Below, piece after piece: positions 34,013 to 43,543 of a DNA stretch of 64,000 nucleotides. The stretch covers positions 16,552 to 80,551 of the forward strand of contig NZ_AP018314.1 in assembly GCF_002368075.1 (NCBI RefSeq), written 5' to 3'. Positions within the stretch are counted from its first letter, which is position 1. Every line of letters begins with the position of its first letter. Position numbers and translations under genes: made by a program. The notes beneath the pieces were generated by a model. That model saw nothing but the letters and a program-made list of their open reading frames with translations. It was not told where the DNA came from and searched no databases. This stretch comes from Sphaerospermopsis kisseleviana NIES-73 (GTDB lineage Bacteria > Cyanobacteriota > Cyanobacteriia > Cyanobacteriales > Nostocaceae).

Positions 34013-35674
34013 CTAAAATAGTGATTGTTGTATATGCTGTTGTTGTGGTTTCTGTGGTGATGGTTTTTCAATTTCTGGGGGTGCTTTAGGCAGATTTTTG
34101 ATATCAAGACTGTAATCATCATGTCCCCATTCACAACGGGAAAGTATATGTTTAGGAATTTTTTTGATTGTCAGATTTGGGAATATATCAACTTTGCCAC
34201 GAAAGGCACTACATAATATAAGTAGGGTGCGTTCTTGTCCTACTTCATCAGAGAGTTTAGATAATTGTTCATGGCTGAGATTTTGGGTAGTGACATAAAT
34301 AAAATCTCGTTCTGTAGAATAACCATGTTGCCAATAAAATGTATCTGATGGTGCATAAGTGAAGCCTTCAAGTTTGCAGAGTGCTTCGGCTAACATGGCG
34401 GGGTTATATTCTTTATTAATAACCCAGTTACCCCATTTATCTTTTTCTAATAATGATGGTGCAAGGCGATAGTAACGAAAACCGCCGCCACCTTTCCAGT
34501 TAACAGTTTCGGTAATACCTCCTTTGTCTTCTCCATCAATCACTTTTTTGAGTCGGGGAATGATATGGGTATGACAATGTTCTCCTAGTTCAATCATGAT
34601 CCAGCGTCTTCCCATTTTGTGCGCTACCGCGCCTGTTGTTCCTGAACCTGCAAAGGAATCTAATACTAAATCACCTGGATTTGTTGCAATTTCTAAAACT
34701 CGCTGTATTAATCCTTCTGGTTTAGGAGTAATAAAGTCATCTGCAAGAGAAGAACTACCTAATACAGCGCGAATTTCTTTTCTAGCAGCATCAGTATGAC
34801 TTGCGTATTCGTGCAACCAAAGTGTTTGCGGTACAGTTCCCTGATTTTTTAGCAAATGTTTATATCTTTTGTAAGCTGGTGTACTTGATAAACCATCTTT
34901 TCCCCAATAAACAAGGTTATCTCTAACATTTTGTTCATGTGTTTCTTTTGAATAACGCCAAACGGAAGTTTTCTTAGGATAGATTTCTTCCCCAGTATTT
35001 GGTTGAATTATTGGGTAATAAAGATTTGGTCTTTCTTCAGAGCTTTTATTGCACGTATAATTATCAATACGAAAAACTCCTTTTTCATCTGTATATCGGT
35101 ATTGGCGATCTTTTTCTTCTGTTCTTTTTAAAAGATTGCGTTGCCAAGACTCGCTCTTTCTATAAACCAGTATATGATCGTGCATTGGTGCAATAGTCTT
35201 GTGATCATTAGCAACTGCATATTTCTTTTGCCAAACAACATTCGCAACAAAATTTGCACGTCCAAAAATTTCATCACACATTACTTTTAAATAATGTGCT
35301 TCATTGTCATCAATGGTAATCCACAAAGAACCATCTTCTGATAACAAATTACGAATAATTTCTAACCTATCTCTCATTAAAGAAAGCCAGATAGAATGCT
35401 CAACCCCATCATCATAATGTTCAAAAGCTGAACCTGTATTATAGGGAGGATCAATAAAAACACATTTAACTTTTCCTGTAAATTCCTGTTCTAAAGCTTT
35501 GAGAGCTAACAAGTTATCCCCAAAAATTAAGCGATTATCAAAAATATCATTTTCGCTGACTCGATGAGCAGCATGATAAGATTTTTCAGCATCTTCTAAT
35601 AAAATTCGCGGTTCTAATTTGGGGCGAATTTCTTTACCTATCCATGTTAATTCTAGTCTCTGTTTTTTAGTCAT
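34013..35674 (-). CDS. mod: Type III restriction-modification Mod subunit (N6-adenine/N4-cytosine methyltransferase)
   Basis: The 553-residue beta-class methyltransferase has the catalytic motif IV FIDPPYNTGSAFEHYDDGVE (~95) N-terminal to the SAM-binding motif I LVLDSFAGSGTTGAVAHKMG (~340), the order typical of type III Mod. The region between them is the target recognition domain, so specificity cannot be read from motifs. It lies upstream of res and downstream of the AIPR gene, all on the minus strand. Confidence 0.92.
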   Translation of the reverse strand: MTKKQRLELTWIGKEIRPKLEPRILLEDAEKSYHAAHRVSENDIFDNRLIFGDNLLALKALEQEFTGKVKCVFIDPPYNTGSAFEHYDDGVEHSIWLSLMRDRLEIIRNLLSEDGSLWITIDDNEAHYLKVMCDEIFGRANFVANVVWQKKYAVANDHKTIAPMHDHILVYRKSESWQRNLLKRTEEKDRQYRYTDEKGVFRIDNYTCNKSSEERPNLYYPIIQPNTGEEIYPKKTSVWRYSKETHEQNVRDNLVYWGKDGLSSTPAYKRYKHLLKNQGTVPQTLWLHEYASHTDAARKEIRAVLGSSSLADDFITPKPEGLIQRVLEIATNPGDLVLDSFAGSGTTGAVAHKMGRRWIMIELGEHCHTHIIPRLKKVIDGEDKGGITETVNWKGGGGFRYYRLAPSLLEKDKWGNWVINKEYNPAMLAEALCKLEGFTYAPSDTFYWQHGYSTERDFIYVTTQNLSHEQLSKLSDEVGQERTLLILCSAFRGKVDIFPNLTIKKIPKHILSRCEWGHDDYSLDIKNLPKAPPEIEKPSPQKPQQQHIQQSLF

Positions 35675-35813
35675 AATTAGGGTTTGCTTTTATGGCAAAT
35701 TAAATTTTAAAATTTGATTTTATATTTTAAAATTATAACCCATTGGTTAATTTTTGTCATTAATTTGCTCACAATTAAATCAAAATTTATATAGTTAAAT
35801 TTGAGTAAACTTT

Positions 35814-35897
35814 TGTAGGTTGGGTTGAACGAAGTGAAACCCAACATTAGGAGGAGATTGTCCGGTGTTGTGTTGGGTTTTCTCAACCCAACCTACA
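35814..35897. mobile_element. Small palindromic repeat element overlapping AIPR 3' end
   Basis: TGTAGGTTGGGTTGA (35814-35828) and its exact complement TCAACCCAACCTACA (35883-35897) bound an 84-bp element with an internal GTTGGGTTT repeat of the same theme. This is a widespread GTAGGTTGGG-type MITE-like repeat. The right arm, read on the minus strand, encodes the final residues CRLG and the stop of the AIPR gene. A related hairpin GTTGGGTT/AACCCAAC is at 55847-55872. Confidence 0.8.
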
Positions 35898-37553
35898 GTC
35901 TAATTCTTGCATTACTTTACTCGTTAATTGTTGAACATCGGTTAAACTCCTAAAAATAGCAAGATAGCCTTTTTCATCACTAGCAAACTGAGATTCAGCG
36001 AGAGTATAAATTAACTCTGCAAGTTCTATACCAACATTGGAAAGCTCAGTCATATCATCTTGAGATAAATTAAGCTCTGGTTTATTGATTAAAGGTTTAT
36101 AACGTCTTGATAAAATATTCAATATAAATAATCTACCATGTTGATAGAAATTTTTACGTCGAGTTTCTGTTTCTGCTTTGCGAGAATCTTCAAAAATCTG
36201 ATCAAGATATTCAAATATACGCACATAACGACAAAGTGTAATTCCTGAAAGTTCATTACTAAAAAGTGTAGAATAATGATCCTTATACAAAAGATTTAAA
36301 TTTTTCTTAGCTGCAACAATTATTTCAGCATTACCACTAAAACAAGCAAGAGCAATTGCAGCTTGTTCAATGGTGATAGCATCTTGATTATCTGCTGATG
36401 GACGATATTGATAAACAATATTTGATACCATACATTCTTGCCGCAACCGTTCTTGATTTGGATCTAATGCTGCAAAATAAATATCACGGACTGTATTTTG
36501 TGTATTTCTCGCTTTGGTAATTTCTATACCTATTGTATCTGATTGTGTGCCTACTTCAATGATAGTAACTAATAATTTTGCATTGGGAGATATTGCACCA
36601 TTGGCATTAAATACAGATGCGATAGATCCCACTGTTTGCGCTCCATTGACTACAGAAAAACCCTCTAAAGTAAATTTAGTTGATTCCTGTTTATGTCCAG
36701 GTGGTAAAATAACTTTTGTACAAGTAATAGTTAATCCATTATTTAGATAAAAAAGTTCTGATGGTTGTTCTTTGACAGTTTCAGCAATCGCTAAGTTAAC
36801 ATCTTGTGTACCCAGGTAATAACGAATATTTTTCTCAAATAATAATTTATGATGCTGGTTGTATAAATCTGCCAGTTCAGCAGCATTGACTAATCCATAA
36901 AAGGCTTTTCTTGGCTGTTCTAAACAATGCCAGTTTTCTAAGGTCAATTTAACTTCAATAGGTGCATTTTCTTGTTTTGTTGTCAACCATCCATAAATCT
37001 TTTCTATATTCAAATCTTGCCATTGAAAACGCGCATCAAATTTATTGAGTTCATCTTGCAGTTGATTGAGATCATTAACTACATGAGTTCCCAAACTACT
37101 ATCTAAATATATATTACAACCAACTATTTTCACTCCATTTCTGTCTAAGGCATCTTCAACATCATGCTGTAAGCGTGAAAAACTGGAATTAAATTTTTGA
37201 AACCGTTTATGGACAAGATCCCTAATTCCATCACAAAATTTTTTATTATCTCCCATGTTGGGAGCATTTCCCGCCTTAGCTTGTATTAACCAAAGTCGGT
37301 TATTAGTTCGATCAAAATAAACCGCATCAATACCATTATCATTTTCGCCATTGATAATTGAGTTAGCAGCTTGAGGAGGAGTAATATTAGCAAGATTGGT
37401 TATAGCAAATGCAGCTAAAGAACGACTCAAACGATTTTCTTCATGTTGTTTTGCTGTCCAATTTCTATTAATTTGAGGAATAATAGGAAAATAATCCTGC
37501 TTTAGCACTTCAATAATTTGAGTTTTTTGGGCTTTACTATTCGGCTTAGACAT
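35883..37553 (-). CDS. AIPR-family protein (abortive-infection/phage-resistance type)
   Basis: The 556-residue protein has an N-terminal nuclease-like motif of the PD-(D/E)xK/Mrr kind (NGIDAVYFD... LWLIQAKAG: Asp76 and QAK 91-93). The AIPR signature follows: LFYLNNGLTITCTKV at ~270, then EGFSVVNGAQTVGSIASVFN. The second half includes ARNTQNTVRDIYFAALDPNQ, also typical of AIPR. Family members are linked to phage defence and often lie beside restriction systems, as here. The stop codon lies within a palindromic repeat, so the native C-terminus may have been replaced. Confidence 0.88.
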   Translation of the reverse strand: MSKPNSKAQKTQIIEVLKQDYFPIIPQINRNWTAKQHEENRLSRSLAAFAITNLANITPPQAANSIINGENDNGIDAVYFDRTNNRLWLIQAKAGNAPNMGDNKKFCDGIRDLVHKRFQKFNSSFSRLQHDVEDALDRNGVKIVGCNIYLDSSLGTHVVNDLNQLQDELNKFDARFQWQDLNIEKIYGWLTTKQENAPIEVKLTLENWHCLEQPRKAFYGLVNAAELADLYNQHHKLLFEKNIRYYLGTQDVNLAIAETVKEQPSELFYLNNGLTITCTKVILPPGHKQESTKFTLEGFSVVNGAQTVGSIASVFNANGAISPNAKLLVTIIEVGTQSDTIGIEITKARNTQNTVRDIYFAALDPNQERLRQECMVSNIVYQYRPSADNQDAITIEQAAIALACFSGNAEIIVAAKKNLNLLYKDHYSTLFSNELSGITLCRYVRIFEYLDQIFEDSRKAETETRRKNFYQHGRLFILNILSRRYKPLINKPELNLSQDDMTELSNVGIELAELIYTLAESQFASDEKGYLAIFRSLTDVQQLTSKVMQELDCRLG

Positions 37554-37593
37554 TTTTCGACATTGAGCGATCGCTAGTAGGGGAGTTTTTAAT

Positions 37594-37729
37594 ACATCAT
37601 CCCAGAATAGGGTACAGATGGTATACCTACCTTCAAAACAACCACAACCAAATCGGCAAAGACATCATCCCAGAATAGGGTACAGATGGTATACCTACCT
37701 TCAAAACAACCACAACCAAATCGGCAAAG
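37594..37729. repeat. Exact 68-bp tandem duplication
   Basis: Bases 37594-37661 and 37662-37729 are identical. The second copy contains the last codons and stop of the AEC transporter gene (minus strand), so the first is a duplicated 3' end lying downstream of the gene. The identity indicates a recent event, or an assembly feature. Confidence 0.9.
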
Positions 37730-38618
37730 TAACCAACAATACCATAACCCCCACTGCTAAAGTAGTCACAGCCAAATCACGATCTAAATCAAAGGTTTCC
37801 GCTAATACCACAGTAGCAAAAGCCGGAGGCATGGCCATTTGCAAAACTACTACCTGTGCTGCTTCTCCAGTCACACCAAAAAACCGTAAACTACTACCTA
37901 AAACCAAAGGCACTAATAACATTTTGATAAAAATACTAATTGCTGCTGGTTTGAGTTTGTACAAAGAACCCAGATGCGCCAATCTCATACCAATTAAAAT
38001 CAAGGATAATGCTAAAGCAACCCAAGCTAATGTATTCAAGCTAAATTCTATCAGTGGCGGAATACTAACTTGGCGAAATAATAACCCAAAACCAAAACTC
38101 CACAGGGCAGGATTGATTAATATGGCTTTAGCCATTTGTTGATGATTTTGGGCGGTGTTGCTAAAACGGGCTGCTAGTAATACACCTAAACCATAAGCAC
38201 CGAATAAAGTCCCTAATAAATCGTAAAATAAAGCCCAGGCGAAGTATTCTTTGCCGACCATTGCTAAAGTGATAGGAAAGCCCAGATAACCAGTGTTACC
38301 TACCATTGAAGCTAAAATTAAACTACCTTGGGTTGAGGGTTGGGGGTGAGAATTTGTCAAATAGGCTTGACCTTTGATCACCAACCACGCTAAAAATGCT
38401 CCTAGTAAAATAGCTAAATAGGCGATCGCCGGAGCAATCCAAATCTGTCCTGATAGATCGGTTTGTCTTAAAAAAGCAACAATGCTGATCGGTACTCCTA
38501 CCCAAAACAAAAATTGACCCAAATGAGTAGGAAATATGGCAGGTAATTTGCGTCCCAGGATAACTCCTACCAGGACTAATCCTCCCAATTTGACGTATAG
38601 TTCTAAAAGATTTATCAA
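37701..38618 (-). CDS. AEC-family (auxin efflux carrier/malonate-malate) transporter
   Basis: The 305-residue protein with about ten membrane segments has features of the AEC family: FPTHLGQFLFWVGVPISIVA, ILASMVGNTGYLGFPITLAM (N-terminal NxxxxGxP motif) and a second set in VVLQMAMPPAFATVVLAETF with DLDRDLAVTTLAVGVMVLL (C-terminal AxPxA...Y/F-x3D pattern). AEC proteins move organic acids or similar solutes; the substrate is unknown. The short frame on the opposite strand at 37618-38142 is a shadow. Confidence 0.85.
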   Translation of the reverse strand: MINLLELYVKLGGLVLVGVILGRKLPAIFPTHLGQFLFWVGVPISIVAFLRQTDLSGQIWIAPAIAYLAILLGAFLAWLVIKGQAYLTNSHPQPSTQGSLILASMVGNTGYLGFPITLAMVGKEYFAWALFYDLLGTLFGAYGLGVLLAARFSNTAQNHQQMAKAILINPALWSFGFGLLFRQVSIPPLIEFSLNTLAWVALALSLILIGMRLAHLGSLYKLKPAAISIFIKMLLVPLVLGSSLRFFGVTGEAAQVVVLQMAMPPAFATVVLAETFDLDRDLAVTTLAVGVMVLLVTLPIWLWLF

Positions 38619-38938
38619 GATTTTGCTGAAAAACAGATATGTAAAATAATACCTATTACGTTGATTTTTTTAGTGAGACTTTGTGATTAAATGTCAGCAT
38701 TCAGCTAACAGTAGTCAGCAGTCAGCTTTTTCCAGGGTACTTCCAAACTCACATTTGATAATCTACTGATTGATCAAACATTCCCATCTGTACTTCCTGA
38801 CTCATGACTCCTGAATTGTTACGTTTAAATGTTATACCTTATTTACCAATCTAAAATATAAAATATAAAATCTAAAATCTAAAATCCAAAATCTAAAATC
38901 TAAAATCCAAAATCTTATTATTAAACAGGAGTGGACTC
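38619..38938. other. Intergenic region with TAAAATC repeats
   Basis: Heptamer iterations of TAAAATC/CAAAATC run from about 38852 to 38914. Upstream are GTCAGCA-like units (38697-38725). No gene is visible. A good ribosome binding site (AGGAG, 38927-38931) serves the next gene. Confidence 0.6.
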
Positions 38939-39733
38939 TTGAAAAACGCTGGATTTGCAGGAAAACCCCAAAACTCATCACCATCACCAGGTGATGATAT
39001 TCCAGCAGCTTTGCGCGATACTCCTGATAGTGAATCTCAGATGCGCGTACAACCGCTGGTTTTAATGATTGGGGGAATAGTCGGATTTATGGTGATGGCT
39101 GTAGGTAGTGGTTTTTTATTTTTTATTACAGCACCTAAAAATAATGCTGATTCTCAATCAACACCTGTTGTTTCTACACCTACACCAATCAAAACTCCAG
39201 CAGTTAACAATGATGTAGTGTTGGGACATTTGGCTTATCCTGAAGCACCAGAGTCAGAATTGTTACCAATTACAGCCGATGGACGGATTAGATTGCGACA
39301 AGCAGCCGCCCAAAGATTTCAAGCTATGGCACAAGCAGCACGTAGCGCAGGTGTAATTTTAGTACCTATTTCTGGTTTTCGTTCCGTGAAAGAACAGGAA
39401 CAATTATTTTTTACTATTGGCGCTCAACGAAATCAAACTCCTGCGGAAAGAGCAGCATTGAGCGCCCCTCCTGGTCATAGTGAACATCATACAGGCTATG
39501 CAGTAGATATAGGAGATGGAGCAGTACCAGCAACAAATTTACAAACTAATTTTGAGAATACCAAAGCTTATCAATGGCTACAAGCTAACGCTGCTCGTTT
39601 TGGTTTTGAATTGTCCTTTCCTCAAGGTAACTCTCAAGGTGTGAGTTACGAACCTTGGCACTGGCGTTTTGTAGGCGATCGCCATAGTTTAGAAACTTTC
39701 TACAAAGCCAGAAATGTCAAACCAGTACAGTAG
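38939..39733 (+). CDS. D-alanyl-D-alanine carboxypeptidase, VanY/M15 family, membrane anchored
   Basis: It uses a TTG start (38939), supported by AGGAG seven bases upstream; a nearer GTG runs into a stop. The 264-residue protein has an N-terminal cytoplasmic stretch, one membrane segment (LVLMIGGIVGFMVMAVGSGFL, ~38-60), a Thr/Pro linker and an M15B peptidase domain. That domain has GFRSVKEQEQLF, SAPPGHSEHHTGYAVDIGDG (zinc-binding HxxxxxxD; SxHxxGxAxDI signature) and SYEPWHWRFVG (the ExWHxR catalytic motif). It should trim peptidoglycan stem peptides in the periplasm. Confidence 0.9.
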   Translation: MKNAGFAGKPQNSSPSPGDDIPAALRDTPDSESQMRVQPLVLMIGGIVGFMVMAVGSGFLFFITAPKNNADSQSTPVVSTPTPIKTPAVNNDVVLGHLAYPEAPESELLPITADGRIRLRQAAAQRFQAMAQAARSAGVILVPISGFRSVKEQEQLFFTIGAQRNQTPAERAALSAPPGHSEHHTGYAVDIGDGAVPATNLQTNFENTKAYQWLQANAARFGFELSFPQGNSQGVSYEPWHWRFVGDRHSLETFYKARNVKPVQ

Positions 39734-39759
39734 GCAGAAGGCAGAATATGTATCAAGTC

Positions 39760-39950
<191 letters not shown>

Positions 39951-39978
39951 TGTGATGGTTATTGCTAGGTTTTTATTT

Positions 39979-40413
39979 ATGAATAATCCACTTTATGAAC
40001 AGGATTTTGTTCTCTGGACAGAACAACAAGCAAAAACTATTGAAAATAAAGCCTTAGATGCCATTGACTGGGTGCATATTCAAGAGGAGATATCGGCCTT
40101 GGGGCGTAGTGAAAAACAAGCATTACAAAATCGCTTAGAAGTTTTACTAGAACATTTATTAAAACGGTGTTATGTAAACAGTATTTATGATAATCGTGGT
40201 TGGGAATTAACCATTAAGGAACAGAGAAAGCAAATTCGACGTTTAGTAAAAGTCTCACCCAGTTTAAAAAACTATTTTACAGAAATTTTCCCAGAAACAT
40301 GGGAAGATGCTTTATCAGATGTTCAAGATATCTATCCCAGTATTGTTTTTCCTGAAAACTGTCCTTTTCCCGAAGATATAGATAGTTTATTAACTCATTC
40401 TTTTTGGGAATAA
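39979..40413 (+). CDS. DUF29 family protein
   Basis: The start is at 39979 ([20 protein letters not shown]); the frame opens at 39952 but the extra residues are not family-like. The 144-residue protein matches DUF29: [32 protein letters not shown] (the DxxxIxEEIexLGRse core), [14 protein letters not shown] and [12 protein letters not shown]29 proteins are numerous in cyanobacteria and of unknown function. It is an isolated gene between repeat tracts. Confidence 0.85.
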   Translation: MNNPLYEQDFVLWTEQQAKTIENKALDAIDWVHIQEEISALGRSEKQALQNRLEVLLEHLLKRCYVNSIYDNRGWELTIKEQRKQIRRLVKVSPSLKNYFTEIFPETWEDALSDVQDIYPSIVFPENCPFPEDIDSLLTHSFWE

Positions 40414-40419
40414 CTAAAA

Positions 40420-40517
40420 AATTCCCAATTCCCAATTCCCAATTCCCAATTCCCAATTCCCAATTCCCAATTCCCAATTCCCAATTCCCAATTCCCAATT
40501 CCCAATTCCCAATTCCC
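40420..40517. repeat. Perfect heptamer array (AATTCCC)14
   Basis: 98 bases are 14 consecutive copies of the heptamer AATTCCC, the longest perfect array in the window. It ends two bases before the ATG of the SLH protein gene, so that gene has no normal Shine-Dalgarno. Confidence 0.95.
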
Positions 40518-40519
40518 TC

Positions 40520-41272
40520 ATGTTCACAGATATAGAAAACCACTGGGCAAAAGCATCTATTGTCACTGCGGCGGCCAAAAATATTCTCAAAGGTTATCCA
40601 GATGGAACATTTCGCCCCGATGCACCTGTTACCCGTGCGGAATTTGCAGCCATTGTGTATACAGGTTTACCCAAAAATTCCTCTTCTCGCCCAGCAATTC
40701 AATTTACAGATGTACCTGCTAATCATTGGGCAGTAAATGCGATCGCCTCAGCATATCAAACAGGTTATCTCTCAGGATATCCCAATCGTACCTTTAAACC
40801 TAATCAAGCAATTCCCCGTGTACAAGCATTAACAGCTTTAGTTTCTGGGTTAGGTTATCAAGTCACAGGAGATGCGATCGCCACCTTAAAAAAATATTAC
40901 AATGATTTTGGGCAAATTCCCAGTTATGCCATGAATGCGATCGCTGCTGCCACACAAAAACGCATCGTTGTTAACTACCCAGACATCCAACGTTTACAAC
41001 CCAACATCAACGCCACCAGAAGCGAAATAGCAGCCTTTATTTGTCAAGTCTTAGAAATTTCTACTGTACCTTACAAATATATTCCCGGTTTAGAATTATT
41101 TGTGATTCCACCACAATTTGATAATGCTGATCCTTTTGTGGCAGAATTGGTAAGAGTACAGAAAGATAATCAATGGGGTTATATTGACAAAAGCGGAAAA
41201 TTTATCATTCCTCCAACCTTAAAAGAAGCAAACACTTTTTCCGAAGGATTAGCATTATTTAGGAATCAGTAA
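40520..41272 (+). CDS. SLH-domain protein ending in a partial WG repeat
   Basis: The 250-residue protein has three SLH motifs: [20 protein letters not shown] with [40 protein letters not shown] with [20 protein letters not shown]; and a weaker third to [13 protein letters not shown] repeats bind cell-wall-linked polymers. The C-terminus ([35 protein letters not shown]) is one WG repeat, cut off by a stop. No signal peptide is visible. The next gene has seven further WG repeats, so the two may descend from one longer protein family. The gap 41273-41496 contains only short repeats. Confidence 0.85.
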   Translation: MFTDIENHWAKASIVTAAAKNILKGYPDGTFRPDAPVTRAEFAAIVYTGLPKNSSSRPAIQFTDVPANHWAVNAIASAYQTGYLSGYPNRTFKPNQAIPRVQALTALVSGLGYQVTGDAIATLKKYYNDFGQIPSYAMNAIAAATQKRIVVNYPDIQRLQPNINATRSEIAAFICQVLEISTVPYKYIPGLELFVIPPQFDNADPFVAELVRVQKDNQWGYIDKSGKFIIPPTLKEANTFSEGLALFRNQ

Positions 41273-41496
41273 TTAGCTTTCAGCTTTCAGCTTTCATGTT
41301 GAAAATTATTGTTAGATGTTGAACATTTAACTTGCATACTATCTCAAATTAAAACTCTTGTGGGGTGGGCATCCTGCCCGCCCTGTTTATGCAAATTAAA
41401 GGTTTATCAACTTAGTAAATATATCTTGGAAAATCCAAAATCTCAAATTTTCCTCTCCTAACTCCTGACTCCTTATTTACAACCTAAAATTGAACT

Positions 41497-43425
41497 ATGG
41501 AAATTCGCGGTATTTGGATCACGGTTACAGACAGTAATGTGTTAGACAAAAGAGAAAATATCCAAAAAGCAATGGAATTTCTCGCCAAAACAGGATTTAA
41601 CGTTGTTTTTCCTGTTGTTTGGAATAACGGTTTAACCATCTATCGTAGTCAAGTAATGAAAAAACTAATAAACATAGAAATCAACCCTCGCTTTGACGGT
41701 GAAGATAAAAACCGTGAAGATAAAAAGCGAGATCCTTTACAAGAAATAATTGAAGAAGCCAAAAAAGTTGACATCGCGGTTATTCCTTGGTTTGAATACG
41801 GTTTTATGAGTTCTCATGTAGCCAAGAGATCCAAATTTAACATTATTGCAAACGAAAAAGATTGGGTTGCTCGTGATATATTTAACAACGAGCTAATTAA
41901 AAATGAATTTTGCTGGTTAAATTCCCTAGATATTCAAGTTCAAGAATTTATATTAAGTTTATTTTTAGAAGTTATCAAAAAATATGATATTGCTGGGATT
42001 CAAGGAGATGATCACTTTATTGCTTTACCCAGTGAAGGAGGTTATGATGCTAAAACTCTTGCACGTTATCAGCAAGAATTTCAGGGTCAGGGTCAACCCC
42101 CAAATACCTCTAAAGATCCTGATTGGTTAAAATGGAGAGCAGATATTTTATCACATTTTTTCAATCGTTTTCACAGAGAAATAATTAAAGTCAATCCCGA
42201 TTTAATCATTTCCATGTCTCCTAGTGTTTTTCGTTGGGGTTATGAAAACTATTTGCAAGATTCACTCACCTGGGTTAACTGGCGATTAGTAGATTTAATA
42301 CATCCCCAAGTTTATAGAGAAGATATTAAAGCTTATCAATCGGAAATTACCCGAATTTCTCAATCACAATTTACCCAAGAACAACTATCACAACTAATTC
42401 CAGGTATTACTATTTATAGAAAAAAACCATATTATATGATTAAACCAGAAGAATTAATTACCGCCATAGAAACTAACCGAAAACTCGGTATTCAAGGGGA
42501 AATTTTATTTTTCTACGAAGGTTTAACGCAAAATGATGAGCTTTTAGCCAAAACACTGCAATCTACTGTTTATTCTCAAGCACCAGGAAAATTTGATATC
42601 AAAGAAATTAAAAATAAAAATAGCGTTTTTACCCAACAAAGACTAAATCCCTATAACTACGTCAATCTATCTACTAATAAAGAAATTGAACCAGATCCCC
42701 AGTTTTCATTAAATTTATTTGATAGAATTGAGGCTTTTTCTCAAGGTATAGCCGCAGTTAGAATTGGTGAAAAATGGGGTTATATTGATAAACAAGGTAA
42801 GCTAATAGGGCGCATTGAATATGATAGTGCTGCACCATTTTCCGAAGGATCAGCAGTAGTGAAACTTAAAGATAAATACGGTTTTATTGATATGAATGGC
42901 AACCGTATTACAGATATCAAATTTGATGATGCAGTATCTTTTGCTGAAAACATGGCAGCCGTAAAAATAGGTAATGGTTGGGGATATGTAGCCAAAACAA
43001 TTGATGGAAAAGGACAATTTACAATTCCTACAAAATTTGTAGAAGCCAAATCATTTTCTCACAATCTAGCAGCAGTCAAAATACCAGAAACGAATAAATG
43101 GGGATATATTGATAATAGTAATAGAACTATCATTCCCTTTAATTTCGATGATGCCGATAGTTTTGCAAATGGTGTAGCCGCAGTGAAAGTTGGTAATCAA
43201 TGGGGATATATTAATCAAACTGGTTACTTTGTGATCCAGCCACAATTTGAAGAAGTGGGTATTTTTGCAGAAGAATTAGCACCTGCAAAAATTAACGGCA
43301 AATGGGGATATATTAATAAATTGGCTGAGTTTAAAATTTACCCAGAATTTGATTTTGCAAAACCTTTTTCTCAGGGTTTAGCATTAGTGAATGTGGGTGG
43401 TAAATGGGGATATATTAGTAGGTGA
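41497..43425 (+). CDS. Glycosyl-hydrolase-like (GHL10/YngK type) protein with WG repeats
   Basis: Residues ~1-350 form a TIM-barrel domain of the GHL10/DUF187 type: MEIRGIWITVTDSNVLDKRE, GFNVVFPVVWNNGLTIYRSQ, VIPWFEYGFMSSH, DIAGIQGDDHFIALPSEGGY with YDAKTLARYQQEF, and WRADILSHFFNRFHREI. Residues ~400-642 hold about seven WG repeats (for example GEKWGYIDKQGKLIG, GNQWGYINQTGYFVI), beta-hairpin repeats of unknown binding role. No signal peptide is evident. The domain predicts action on a polysaccharide or peptidoglycan, but the substrate is unknown. It follows the SLH protein gene and shares the WG module with it. Confidence 0.85.
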   Translation: MEIRGIWITVTDSNVLDKRENIQKAMEFLAKTGFNVVFPVVWNNGLTIYRSQVMKKLINIEINPRFDGEDKNREDKKRDPLQEIIEEAKKVDIAVIPWFEYGFMSSHVAKRSKFNIIANEKDWVARDIFNNELIKNEFCWLNSLDIQVQEFILSLFLEVIKKYDIAGIQGDDHFIALPSEGGYDAKTLARYQQEFQGQGQPPNTSKDPDWLKWRADILSHFFNRFHREIIKVNPDLIISMSPSVFRWGYENYLQDSLTWVNWRLVDLIHPQVYREDIKAYQSEITRISQSQFTQEQLSQLIPGITIYRKKPYYMIKPEELITAIETNRKLGIQGEILFFYEGLTQNDELLAKTLQSTVYSQAPGKFDIKEIKNKNSVFTQQRLNPYNYVNLSTNKEIEPDPQFSLNLFDRIEAFSQGIAAVRIGEKWGYIDKQGKLIGRIEYDSAAPFSEGSAVVKLKDKYGFIDMNGNRITDIKFDDAVSFAENMAAVKIGNGWGYVAKTIDGKGQFTIPTKFVEAKSFSHNLAAVKIPETNKWGYIDNSNRTIIPFNFDDADSFANGVAAVKVGNQWGYINQTGYFVIQPQFEEVGIFAEELAPAKINGKWGYINKLAEFKIYPEFDFAKPFSQGLALVNVGGKWGYISR

Positions 43426-43543
43426 CTGGGGACTGGTGACTGGGGACTGGTGACTGGGTAATCAATTTTATGTTTTCTAATCAACTATTCCCAATTACCA
43501 ATTCCCAATTCCCAATTACCAATTCCCAATTACCAATTCCCAA
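43426..43543. repeat. GGTGACTGGGGACT and CCAATTA/CCAATTC tandem repeats
   Basis: Units of GGGGACTGGTGACT at 43424-43458 and of AATTCCC/AATTACC at 43488-43545 fill the gap between the convergent WG-protein and PBP2 genes. Confidence 0.8.

Noticed and set aside
37618-38142. Plus-strand ORF of 174 codons
   Set aside because: Antisense to the AEC transporter and built partly from the 68-bp duplication; the transporter frame has clear family motifs.
40420-40517. Heptamer array as a CRISPR array
   Set aside because: Units are 7 bp, directly adjacent with no spacers; there are no cas genes in the window.
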